From Melampsora larici-populina 98AG31 (Eukaryota; Basidiomycota; Pucciniomycetes; Pucciniales; Melampsoraceae), in NCBI RefSeq assembly GCF_000204055.1, contig NW_006768804.1, positions 362,748 to 426,747 on the forward strand: a DNA stretch of 64,000 nt, given 5' to 3'. The translations under genes were made by a program, and so were the position numbers. Of this stretch, positions 13,063 through 24,233 are shown piece by piece. The notes beneath the pieces were generated by a model. The model ran no database searches. It saw only the letters and a program-made list of their open reading frames with translations, and was not told the origin of the DNA. The first letter of the stretch is position 1, and each line of letters begins with the position of its first letter.

Positions 13063-13326
13063 CTACTTGATTATCGGTTTCTGTTCTCTCAATCTAAATT
13101 CCAACTTATTTTCTAGCCATACAAGCTTCTTCATATTTATTTCAATCAATCTCATATCTTCATCATTTTTATAAAAAATAAAAAAACCTTTTAAGAAAAA
13201 CTTGATTACCACTTATAGGTCTCACCTTACCCACATCAACATACCATTACATTTATTCAATTCTTGATTATTTATTTATTTATTTCTCAAAAACAGACTA
13301 TTTAAGAGTTTCTACAATTTTCAAAA

Positions 13327-14028
13327 ATGTTGGGTTCTAAATATCAATCATTCCTTTACTTTCAAGTGATCAATTTCTTACTATCAACAAACCCAAGTCT
13401 TTGTTCACCAAACGGTGTGAGTACACAAGAATGTGGTACTTTCTTTGGTCCTGTATCCCTTTCAGACAATACTCAATTCTGTAAGTTTCAATTTCCAATC
13501 TGATTCTGATTCTAATATATCAAATGATAAACTCTCTGATTGGAATTCTATCAAATCCTCTTCAATAGATTGTCGTAATTCAGGTTCATATTTATATAAA
13601 TGTGAAAAACCTACGTTTTTACCTAATGCCGAGAATTGTAGACCTTACAGCAATCCCAAGAATTTAGCAAGTCCAGTTTCACAAGATGGAGATCCTGAAA
13701 GCGTAACCTGTCTTGCTTATGAAACACGTTATCCTGATAGTGCTCCAGCTTATATGGGTTTGTGATTCATTACCTAATTATGATTTTAGATTATTGAAAA
13801 AACTGATCCTTTGATATTCTTTTAAATAAAGATTGTTTAAGTAATTGGAAATCTACCTATAGATGTGACCCACCTGGTAAAACATTAATGAGTTAGTAAC
13901 CACTAAAGTTTTTTTTGCAGTGGTGAAAATTATCAAAACTGAGTTTTTTTTTGTTGATTTTTTTGTTCTTTTTTTCTTATCTTATAGCTGCTCAAAACTG
14001 TTTGATGGCCGATGGCGTACAAGTGTGA
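13327..14028 (+). CDS. Small secreted cysteine-rich protein (effector candidate)
   Basis: Proposed exons are 13327-13480, 13569-13757, 13832-13891 and 13988-14028, giving 147 aa. All introns are GT-AG and the joins restore codons Tyr, Asp and Thr. The N-terminus (MLGSKYQSFLYFQ, then a hydrophobic stretch ending near SLC) looks like a signal peptide. The protein holds nine Cys, spaced through the mature part in short motifs such as YCRN, YKCEK, TCLAY, DCLSN and YRCDP. No known domain was recognised. Size, secretion signal and Cys content match the small secreted proteins common in rust genomes, some of which act in the host plant; that role is inference. An alternative end uses a strong GTGAGT donor at 14025 and an exon 14131-14161, giving 156 aa. 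Confidence 0.68.
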
Positions 14029-14161
14029 GTTATTTATTATATTTATAAAATAATCAAATCATATAAAGACTTTCTAGATCTGAGTTTAATGTATTCGCTT
14101 TTTTTTGGAATGGCAACTTAATTTACATAGGGAAGTCGAGATGTATCTCAGACAGCAATAA

Positions 14162-15649
14162 TGAATTGGTTTGCTCATAGACAATATGGTTTCAAGTGTT
14201 TTTGATTTCACATATCCCACTCACTTTACTTGAATTTACTGGAATCCGTCCTAGAACTTGATGTGTAACTACTCTTATTAAGATCTGCTATGCCCTTCTT
14301 ATAACACCACAGCTATATTTGTATGATCACATTATATGTTGTATGTGTGTTTGAAAATCATTCATTAAAGTTATATTATCATGACACTGTTATCAAATCT
14401 TGACTGATTTGTGAAGTAGACCCAATACAAAGAACCTCAAACAACATGATCAAGCTCAGAGTAAAGTAATTTTTTGATAATGATCTGGTTTATGCTTATA
14501 AGCAAGTGTTATGGGAAATGAAATAAAATTGAATGTGATTCAAAATGAAAGAGAGAACAATAAGAGATATCTGAAGACATTGAGATCACCTTGTCATACA
14601 TTTTTAAGTAAGTCTTACTTATACGGTTTCCATTCAATAAATAAAGCTATTCATTATTCCAAAGATTGTTGAGGTAGTCCAGGTCTATGAAGATACTACT
14701 GACAATAAGAGAACTGTGAAAAAGTTTCTATGTAAGTCATATCTAACCCTGAACCCATATTTTTGAGCAACAGATCAAAATTCAACAGCACCTAGTCCTA
14801 CAGTGCCTGTCACTCATGAACACCTGTAAAATGATTCCCTGCACAAAAATTGAACACTTAGTAGCTTTGTAAGGTATTTGTATCTATATTCATATGTACA
14901 ATCACATTTGTTTGTGAATGTGCATAGGGCTATTTGTGGAGATGATAGGTTGTATGACTTTGACCTGAATCTGCCTGGTGTTTTTTCACTTCATCTAATT
15001 TGACATGCAAGAAACATCCAACAGCCCTATTTTGAAAATATAAATGAATGATTTTGATATTCATAGAAGTGGTTGATGGGCTCAAAAGTCAGTTGAGTGT
15101 GGCTTGGACAGAATTGGCCACAGAGGAATATGGTATGTGGCTGCTTCAGTCAAGTAAAGTCCTGTTCTGTTAGGTTGATCAAATTCTGATAACCTATTTG
15201 CTTACCAAAGCTGACATGATTCACAATTCCAATTCACATCAAAGTAGCCTCATGGAAGCTAAAACTTCAAAGAAGAAACCTTAGTTTATGAAATGAAGAT
15301 TGTGATAAGACGAATAAAATTGAAAAGTTCAGATGAACATCCTACCAGATGCTCTGCTATACTCTAGACACTTGTGCAATCATGAGCCTATTGCCTCAAA
15401 ACAAACAGAAAACTAAGATCTGAAAAGATTGCAATTGGAAATATTGTGAATATTCCAAGTAGGAGAAGAAGAGAAGAAGAGAAAGAGGAAGAGGAAGATC
15501 TGAAAACTCATGCAATACAATAGTAACTTTAAAACTATCAAATCAATCTACAAACAAAACAAAACAAAACAAAACAAAAAAACTAAGAAATGTTCTGATA
15601 AGAAGAAAAAGCAAGTTTCAATTAAAATAAACCATAAATGAATAGATCC
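14162..15649. other. Gene-poor, CpG-poor stretch
   Basis: No gene was recognised. From about 14280 to 15640 only a handful of CG dinucleotides are seen, so this looks like old decayed repeat DNA. An (AAAAC)n run lies near 15552-15577. Confidence 0.5.
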
Positions 15650-16797
15650 TCAAAAGATCACATCTTCATCTTTATCATTTAATAAGTTCATCGTATCATT
15701 TCCATCTCCTGAATCAACTCCAAGGTCTTGATTACGTTTACGATTCTCTGCTTCAGCAATTGCTGTTCTTTCTTTCTTTTTAGCTTGTACTTTCTTTAAT
15801 CTGAAGAAATCTTCACGATCAGCTTCATCTAGTTCCGAATTAATATATCTGAAAAGAAAACAAAGGGATGCGTTCAGTCCGATTGGTCTAGAAGAAGAAT
15901 ACAACTATAGATTTACTTTACGGTGTTCTCTAGCTTGGGAATAACCACGTGTTCAAGGGCGTTAACTCTGCGGTTTGTCATCCGAATCACCTCGTCCAAT
16001 ATCACGAAAGCGGTCTACGAAACAAAAGAAGTGAACCAAACCAAAAGGAGTGTGAGCTACAAGGTAAGAAACCCTCTTAATGCCAGAGCAGATGGACCGT
16101 GTTGAACAAGGATAGGAGTTTGAAACAAGAAAAGAGGTTTGACCTGTAGTGATGCTAATTCTACGAGCGTCTCTGTGGCCTTAGCGAAGATCTCTCGAGC
16201 TTTCGTGACTTGTTGACCACCACGACCCAACCCCGTCAAGTTGAATTCTAAACACAAGAAGTCAATCGTCAATTTACAATCCTCCAGCAACAATAGAAAA
16301 ATTGATCTTTGAATCTCATCAGTTCACACTTACCACTCGCAACTGATCCTTTAGTTCGATCAACCTCGAATGTAGGGAGGATGACACCAGATACATTTTC
16401 TTGTTTGGTAGAAACCTTAAAACTAGCTTCTTTTACACTCTCTTGAACTTGATAACTAATATCATTTCCACTGGAATAATTAACTTCTGCTAAACTAAAG
16501 GCAGCTAATTGCATCACTCTACCCATTTCTCTTTTAGTATGATCAATTTTTTGTGTAATCGTTCTAAATCGTTTCGTAAGTGCATCTACTTTCTTCTTCA
16601 ATAGTGAATGTCCTGTTTGTGCTCCTTTAAGTCTTTGTTTTATCAAGTTTAAATTCATTCGAGTAGGAAAAACTGCTTCTCGTACACCTGATCGATTGGA
16701 TTAAATGAGAGCCAAGGAGGGAATAGTCAGCATGGTTGTAACAGTCTGAATGGGTGTCACTTTGCCAATGAAAATCAAAATTACCAGATCCTGACAT
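15650..16797 (-). CDS. VMA8: V-type proton ATPase subunit D
   Basis: Five exons on the minus strand: 16797-16785, 16687-16334, 16247-16144, 16014-15917 and 15848-15650. They total 768 nt, giving 255 aa, matching the usual length of about 256. The start reads MSGSG and, after a tiny 13 nt first exon, REAVFPTRMNLNLIKQRLKG, then AQTGHSLLKKKVDALTKRF, typical of the family. The C-terminal half has RRVNALEHVVIPKLENT, then a charged helix ending in a DGNDT-type acidic tail. Subunit D forms the central rotor shaft of the V1 sector, coupling ATP hydrolysis to proton pumping into vacuoles and endosomes. TYW3 lies upstream on the same strand. Nothing in the sequence looks unusual. Confidence 0.95.
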
Positions 16798-17612
16798 CTT
16801 GAAAGCTTTATATTTTGGAAGAGGGTTGATGAGAGAATGGGTTATCTGTTGAGATCGTTGGGAAGACGAGTTTCGTCAAAATGGTCTGAATCGATGACGG
16901 AAATCAACTCAGATTACAGTTCAGCCAAATTGCATATGTAGGTTACAGGCAGAGGTTCTCGCTATAGGGATATCCTTGTATCAAGATACATATATGAATC
17001 TTCGGCAGAGCTTTGTTGGTTTGATGTTCAAGTTCAGCGGTGCACTACATACCCTGAACAGAGATGGTTCAACTTCCTTTCCGCAGATCTTTGCAATGCT
17101 GTAAAAGAGAGGTTCTCATGCCGAAGCGGTTCCATCCACTTCCAGTGGACATGGACAGGAGGCAGCGTCATGCTTTCCTTCCAACAGTTGTAGAATGAAG
17201 TCATTCATGGATGGCAATTGGAAATTCAAGGCGGACCCAGTACTTGCGAAGAGATTATAACGCGGATTGAAGACAGCTCTACTTAAGTGAAGCGTGATTA
17301 ACATGTGGTTTTATTCACAAAGGAGAGCAGTCATGATGTTCAGAGAGAGTTAGGTCAAGGCAGCATAGGTTGAAGTTATTGTAGCAGAAAAGACTCTCAA
17401 GATGGTTTTTGTCCCTAAATTAGTGAAATCAAAGCCTTGCCTACAGTCGTGTCGAAGGTAATGATGTTCACATAAAGACATATTCAACGCTTACAAACTA
17501 TACAGGTTCTGATCTGCACTGGAGAGTCCACTCGTAAGGTATGGCGTTCCCATAGATTAGAAGTGACTGATAGGCAATCACGGGATATGAGAGGACAGAC
17601 CCAAGCAAGTAT
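16798..17612. other. Intergenic region between TYW3 and VMA8
   Basis: It holds the 5' flank of the V-ATPase gene and the 3' flank of TYW3. Nothing else could be supported. Confidence 0.5.
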
Positions 17613-18491
17613 TCATACATCATCAAGTAATTGCATACCATCTAGATCTATGTCATCTTCAGTAGTCGTTTCATTCGTCTGAACAGTGTTGCCTTTGGAT
17701 TGTAAAGCAAGTCCCTCAGCTTTCATTCTGCGTCGTCGTTCTTCAGGTGTTTCCCATTCAACATTAGGTTCAGGTTGTTTTAGAGCTAATTCAAAGGCGG
17801 CTAATAATCGAGATAACCTTGACTCATTCTTTTCCATTAACCTATTTCCCATTGCTAGTAAGTCGGATAAATAGTCTTCAGTCACAAGTAATTCTATTTT
17901 TGCATCATCTGTTTCTTTAGCAAGTCGAGCGATAGGTACATCTAGACCACCTGTACTTGAACGAATTGCCAGGATTACTCGACCACCCTGTCCGACTGTG
18001 ATTCCTGAATTTCTGAAACCAGCTCCGATCGCCGCATGTAAAACTGTGGCTGCGATGCTGATAGAGCGTGCCATGAGATGTAAGACCGGAGGCTGATAGG
18101 TCATTTGGATAATCCGGTCGGACACCTCGGATCGAACGCAGTGAGTCGTGTCAACATCACGCCCGCCAAAGAGTGTGGAAATTGGGCTAGCGAGCTGTGA
18201 CGGTGAAAGGGTCGAATGAGATACAAAGAGCCAATCACCACCCCCCTTTCCATTAACAGGAGATATCTTGCTAGTCCCCGTAGCCATGGTCGGACCTGGT
18301 AGATAAGTAACCAGACGTCCGCTGCAAGTGCTGGTGGTAATCCAATCGGGATGGGCATTGAAGAGTCGTAAGAAAGGAAGAGCTGGTTCGTCGATGGAGC
18401 CTTTAGTAGATCGATCCACCATGTCGGCGAGCTCTGTCGCGATTCGCGCCCGGGCAGCATCAAAGCCCTTGTGGTCTTCTTCCTCGGGCAT
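17613..18491 (-). CDS. TYW3: tRNA wybutosine-synthesizing protein 3 (TYW3-like)
   Basis: A single uninterrupted ORF of 292 aa; the ATG at 18491 begins MPEEEDHKGFDAARARI. The family core is visible: LFNAHPDWITTSTCSGR, in which the SCSGR-like motif is characteristic, then GGDWLFVSHS and a central stretch ending in HLMARSISIAATVLHAAI and AGFRNSGITVG. TYW3 methylates the N4 position of the wybutosine precursor on position 37 of tRNA-Phe in the cytosol, which maintains reading frame. The C-terminal 50 residues are acidic and probably disordered (DDIDLDGMQLLDD). The lack of introns is unusual next to its neighbours but common for this gene. Confidence 0.9.
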   Translation of the reverse strand: MPEEEDHKGFDAARARIATELADMVDRSTKGSIDEPALPFLRLFNAHPDWITTSTCSGRLVTYLPGPTMATGTSKISPVNGKGGGDWLFVSHSTLSPSQLASPISTLFGGRDVDTTHCVRSEVSDRIIQMTYQPPVLHLMARSISIAATVLHAAIGAGFRNSGITVGQGGRVILAIRSSTGGLDVPIARLAKETDDAKIELLVTEDYLSDLLAMGNRLMEKNESRLSRLLAAFELALKQPEPNVEWETPEERRRRMKAEGLALQSKGNTVQTNETTTEDDIDLDGMQLLDDV

Positions 18492-19694
18492 ATTGATGAA
18501 AGTAGAATACAAACTCAGCGCGACTCTGCAAAATCTTCAAAGTGCAGAATAAAAATTTCGATTATGTAGATCGCGGAAAGGCTCGTGAAAGGGCAGTCCG
18601 AGAGGTCACGTGCCATACAAGTGCCAGCTATGTAAATAAAAGAGTCCTGTCACTGTGACTCTGAAAGAGTCTCAAAAGCATTGGGATTTGGCGATCTTCC
18701 TGCAGTCTCAGATCACAACATGGTCATAGCCAATTTCGAGAATCAAGACCATGGAACTTGGAGCTGGATCAGGCTTGATCACGGACTATGTGGGATATCG
18801 AATTAACTCGTTCTCTGATATTCCTCTCTGAATATTGAAGAGCTTGATATGTACAGGCTTATCCAAATGTACTTCAGATCTGGACCATCCACAAAAGTGA
18901 TCACAACATATATTGTGATTTCTGAAAAGAAATTGAACAGATGAGATTTATAGTTGAACATTTTTATTGTGCACAAACTCAATTATTCCAAAAAAAAATA
19001 CAATGGTACAACATGTCATCTTGACCGATTGTTCAAGTTGTGATCGGGTGTCCTCACATCAAAGTAAAGCACACGGCACAATATTTCATAGAAGGGATTG
19101 AATTGATTTCCCACCCTTCAAACATCTATCAATAATCAAAACCAGCATGTCTGACCAAATCTATGTTTCAGATGAAAAGAATTCATCCTCATAGACAAAG
19201 GGTCTCAAAGATTGATGCGAAAAAAGATCAATATTGCAAATGAGCGTGAACAAAACCAACGAAGAAAACGAAAAGAATGAGAATAAAAGAATGATTTGAA
19301 ATGTAGATAATAAATCTATGAGATCTAACAACTGAGAAAAAAAGAGAGAGCGAGGCTACAGATAACTAGTATTAAGAGAGAAATAAATTAACTGAGATTA
19401 CAATCAACCAATAAAAAAGATTTGGTTATACAAGAAATCCCATAACTACGCTCGGGTTTCAAAGTTCATAGAGGTTTAAAACTGATTAGGTAAAGCTATG
19501 TTCAATGGAAAAAACGAAAGACTCTACTTTCCTCTTACTATATTTGATAGTAAAAGAGTTGTATAAACTAATGTGATTCAGTGGAGGTTGACCTGTAAAA
19601 AAGACCACAAAAGATGAGTAACAGTCAAAAGCAAAGATCGTTTGAAATTTACTTACAAAGCTGACAATGACATCCTATCATAGAAATTTAGAGT
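18492..19694. other. Intergenic region
   Basis: It contains the 5' flank of TYW3 and the 3' flank of the membrane protein gene. AT-rich; no gene or repeat was recognised. Confidence 0.5.
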
Positions 19695-22600
19695 TTACTC
19701 ATCCATTTCTTCAACAATTGCCATCATCGGACCACTTCGTCTACTTGAAGCCACTTGAGGTGGAGATCGTACCACATACTCGACCGAAGCCCCTCTAACA
19801 GTATGAGCAGTGTGTAAACTGGCGATTTCAAATAGACTGGTGTTTGAATCCGCTGAGATGACAGTAGCAAGTGAAGATCCTGAATTTGAACTCTTGACTT
19901 TGGAAGGATTGACTTCAATGATACCTACCGGACGTGAATGAGCACCGTTTCGATTGTAAAGCTTGCTTGGAGGTCGAATCATATCTAAACTCCAATCTGA
20001 ACTATAAGAGTGCTCGCTACTGATAGACGAACTAGGGAAATGCATATTAGGATTGACGGGGGATGAAGGTGTAGATGTGCTTTCGTATTCGATTGACATA
20101 TTTTTGATTCGGTTATAACGATTGACTGACTTAGGTGGTCTGATTGGTGGTGGTGCACGTGAACCTCTTGGAACACGATCTGGAACAGATTTATGAAACT
20201 GTGTTGGGGCGTGCCACGAATCATCTGCTTCAGCATCCAAGTCAATTAGTGCCCTCAAATCTTCTGTCACAGCTGCCAATTCTCGGATAGTTTTAGAAGA
20301 TGCTATGCTACTGAGACTGGACCGTTGAGGAGTAGCAAATCTCGATGCTGCTATCTTTGAATGGAAGATTCCGGCATGCGTTGTTGAGGTACCTTGAGCT
20401 CTTGAGTTTAGAAGACTACTCAAGGAGGTGATTCGCGGGTTACTTGATGACGAATAAGTTCTTGGAGGCAGCGGGGTTTCGACGTTTGCAAGCTCTCCAC
20501 CAAAGGTCTTCCAAGATCCCCTCCTAGGGTGGCTAGTACGTTTGAGTGAGGCCAACATCTCTGGGTCAATGATAGAAGATTCGTATCTTGACGTAGGATT
20601 TCTGACACCGTCACGAGCTGGCGGCGGAGAAGAGGGTACCACCGGGAAGTAATTGGTAATGGAATCTCGGACAGGGGTTGCATTCTCAGATAGGTAACTC
20701 GCTGTCGAGAACCTAGTGAATGTTGTACCGACAGAGATCGGACGAGGAGCTGGCGGGGGTGGTGGCGAAGGTGGAATAAGTTCAGATGGATGGTCGGTGA
20801 TCAAGATAGCTGGTGGCGTCCATGATACAATTATTGGCTGCTTTGCCACTGAGACGGGTGCGCTTGGAAGATTGTATCTTGACTCGGGATCCGCTTTGTT
20901 CACTGGGGAATCTTCGTCCAAATCAATCGAGGTTTGTGTAAAATCATTCATAATCGGGCTTGAGATCTGCATCTTACCAGGATTGAGGAGACTTCCGACT
21001 TTTTCTTTGGTCAATTCAGATGCATCTAGTCGGCCTTCTCGGGCAAGACGATTGATATCGTCACTGCTGATTCCCGCACCCAGCTTGAATTTTGGATCAA
21101 CTTGATTGGCGGCGAGTCCAAGACGGAAAAATGACGAAAGAGAACTCATGCTTTTCTTGGACGCTTTTGAGAGGATTGACGATTTGCTTTCAGACCTAGA
21201 ACGGCCTGGAGAGACTGATGGTAACATTCGCTGACACATCTCATCGGTTGAACTTCGGACTATACCCATATCACTCAAGATTGAAGCCGCATTACCAAAC
21301 TTGTGATCGTCATGAGACGGATTCGAGAGCTCCCCAGAACTTTCACTACTGATGGAAAGACAATCCGAACCTGAAGAACAAGGGAGCTCGATACGTATAC
21401 TATCCATGCTGATTTTTCCGTCGACTATGTTGGCGATTGGCGGAATAGATGGTGCACAAGATGCACTACGGGCGATGTTAACCTGTTGCATCCCACCTGA
21501 TATCGTAGCATGACTTATGTCGTCCTTTGACTGTTCCTCGGCAGTATAAATCGACTGTCTAGACTGCTCTTTTGCCATTTTGGTCTCCCGAACCCACCAA
21601 CGTTTCTCTTCCTCGATGAACTCATCATATGCTGTACCCCGAGGCTTGCGCTTCCAATTGAAAACTCCCAACCAGCCTCCGTTCTTCTTCAAGAGGATAG
21701 TAAATAAGATAACAAAGATACCGCATAATCCTAGACCACCTGCCATGAGGGAAAGGACGAGTGTTCCAGTGCCAGAGTTCATTCCGCCATCGTTCGGCTG
21801 AGGGGTGTTGAGAGCCGCGTCAGGGAAGACCGAGGTGTCAACTGGAGAAGGAGAAAAACTTCCAGGTGTGTTGGCCATATTGGGCGAATGGAGTGCAAGG
21901 TGAGGTGACGAAGGAAGTAGCATTGGACTTTCATAAGCTGAAAGGCTGGGGATAGCGGTGGCGCTAGCAATATTAGACGACGCAGCCATAGTCATAGTTG
22001 GTGTTGGCGCGCACGGGGTAGACGTAGTGTAGCTGGCCAGGGAAATGGCAGACGTATAGCTTGCGGGAGCAGTATAAGAGCTCGTGACGTTGGGTGAAAG
22101 GTCACTGGGATATATGGGGAGCATATTGGCGGAGCTTGAAGATTCATCATCACCACGAGGTAAAACCAATCTTCGCATCAGTTTGCTGGCGGGCTCGGCA
22201 ATATCTTGAACTGCATGTCTTGGTGCAGCCTTCGCAATGACGCTCCTGTAGCGATGGATTCAGAGATGAGTGAAGTGCGGGTATCATGTCAATTGAAAAA
22301 ATCGTACCTTAGAGCCGATGAGTGAGCGTGATAGACCTGCCAAGGGTTGACAAGTGGCGACAAAACCTTGTCAATTGGCTCGATGCTACTCAAAAGTAAT
22401 ATCAAAATCAGTGTTGGGGGAATGAGTTGACCAAATGATGACAAGCCTACCTAGGATTCTTCTCAAAAGACAATCGCTTGGGTCCTTTGTTCGACGGCTT
22501 CAGGTTCGAGAAATTCTTGGAGATAGGCTCAATTCCCTCTTTAGCAGATTGACGAAGAGAATTGCGAATCAACTCTTGGACATGGTTACTTGCAATGGTA

Positions 22601-23199
22601 GAAGCGTGAGTGTCGTTATTTAGTCTTTGCACAACTCCAGCCAATCGGTAATTGGACACAGGATGATCACTCTCGTCATCTTCGTCTTCACCTAGATAGC
22701 CTTGTTCTTTGGGTGAAGCTCGACGCGATCGTTTGCGGCGGGAATAAACCGAGGAGCTCTTCTTATACAGCGGCAGAGGAACGTGTCGGTCAATCAGAGA
22801 AGTGAGTTTTCCGCGTCCGACGCCGCCGGCCATAGCAGCAGCCGAATCTGCAAGACTGATTAAACTGCCTCCACCAGTATCAATTCCCAGGCCGAGGCCA
22901 ATCTTGGGGGCGGAAGATATTCTAGATGAAGAGATGGACTTGATCTTGTCGGGTAGTTTGCTGGCGATCGCGGCAGTGGTGTCTATGGAGGCAATCGCGG
23001 CCTCTGGCGAGGGAGCATCGTCGAATTGACCGAGGGCGTTCATAAGCACAGGCGGAGGCGGTGAAGGGGATATGTCGATTACATGATACGGTGAGCTGAG
23101 AGTGTTGGGAAGATCAACTCGAAATGGGGAAGACAGTCCTTCAACCACTGGAGCGACCTCGACGGCTAGAGGGGAAGCGTTCAAAGGTAATGACGACAT
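19695..23199 (-). CDS. Large Ser-rich single-pass membrane protein, function unknown
   Basis: Three exons: 23199-22451, 22388-22308 and 22245-19695, together 3381 nt and 1126 aa in frame. The first 270 residues are low-complexity with a basic cluster (RRKRSRRASPK) and no signal peptide at the ATG. A Ser/Thr/Pro-rich stretch follows, then one hydrophobic segment at about residues 437-461 (LVLSLMAGGLGLCGIFVILF), then KKNGG and a long Ser-rich tail. The tail has Pro runs (SPPPPPAPRP, VPSSPPP) and IPPIANIVDGK-like short motifs. Layout resembles fungal type I or tail-out membrane proteins with a mucin-like segment before the membrane and a disordered cytosolic tail, but no family was recognised. 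The first exon may be wrongly joined, as the usual signal peptide is absent; the internal Met at 22178 is not one either. Confidence 0.72.
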
Positions 23200-24233
23200 G
23201 GTGTACAGTATTGCAACGGCCTAAGGTTTGGCTGGTTGGAGTTATAGATCGGACGAGTTAAAGCTGGGAGGCGTTTTGATTTGAAAGCTTGATGAGTGAT
23301 AAGTGATAAGTGGATTTTAAGGGGTTGCAAAATTATAGGCGGTGGATTAGATAGACGAAGATATTATATTGTTCTACTTCACAGCTTCAACTAACAGATG
23401 GAGAGAGGGTGAGGATTTCTAGGTAGGAGTTTGACAGATAAAAATAACAGATAGTACGGATGGAATTGAATTAGCTGAGGGCTAAGGAGAGGGGACGAAG
23501 ACTTCAAGACAAGATAGTGATTCTTAATAAATGTTTCGAGATTGCCAGACACCGAGATGGCAGGTACAAAAGTGTTGGTGCACGTCGATTGAGAACCTGA
23601 GGCCACAAGATCGGGAAGATGTTGCACAATTGTTCGTGTGCCTGGATTTCATTCATGACCGTGGAAGCAATGGCATGTATGATGGGTCAACAGGCACGTT
23701 CCAAGGGTTGGCGACTAAAAACATCCATCCGATGACTCTTGTTCCTTGACCAAGAGGATCCCGATTTGAAGGACTTTCATGAGGTACATCAAAGAAGTGA
23801 CTCGACAATTCCTTCATCGCCCATCGGACCAGCCTCGCAAATGCATCAGAACTTCCAACATAGATTGTGATCACAACGGGATTGTCGAAGATAGACCAGC
23901 TGGATAAAGGAACTTGAGAATCGAGATTGTGAAATCTCTGCCTAAGCGCATGAATGAGCAACGTTGCCAGGAGCTTGGGCATCTACGCCAGTGGGCCATT
24001 CGTATTACTTGGTGTATTGGGCTAAACTCTCGAAGACGTGAGCGAATCTATGAACCATAGAGCTGGACAAAGTTAAGAGACGGCAGGTCACACCTCTCGC
24101 GAGGCCTTGTAATCGTTCCAACTGGAAACACCTTTTGGAGATTGATCAAGATCTTGTGGGCCAACAACAAAAACATATCTGTTTTACTCATGTTATGGGT
24201 TATGAAAAACATTCTAAAATACAAATGTCCATG
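23200..24233. other. Intergenic region with one weak minus-strand ORF
   Basis: It lies between the membrane protein start and the RPB3 stop. Apart from the weak ORF at 23653-23982 no gene could be supported. Confidence 0.45.
23653..23982 (-). CDS. Possible small hypothetical protein
   Basis: An ATG-initiated 109-codon ORF begins MPKLLATLLIHALRQRF and has a protein-like composition (VVITIYVGSSDAFARLVRWA). I do not recognise it. It could be a short gene, an exon of one, or chance. No Kozak or splice evidence decides this. Confidence 0.25.
   Translation of the reverse strand: MPKLLATLLIHALRQRFHNLDSQVPLSSWSIFDNPVVITIYVGSSDAFARLVRWAMKELSSHFFDVPHESPSNRDPLGQGTRVIGWMFLVANPWNVPVDPSYMPLLPRS

Larger units (their letters stand above)
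11021..13326. other. Intergenic region, T-rich 3' flank then mixed sequence
   Basis: The first 650 bp are rich in T runs, CT repeats (about 11120-11135) and TA repeats. A small Tc1-type MITE lies at 11784-11882. Around 12550-12590 and 12760-12800 two segments share GCTTGAGTGA(A/C)GTCGAGA and diverged flanks, suggesting a small internal duplication. No gene was recognised. Confidence 0.5.
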
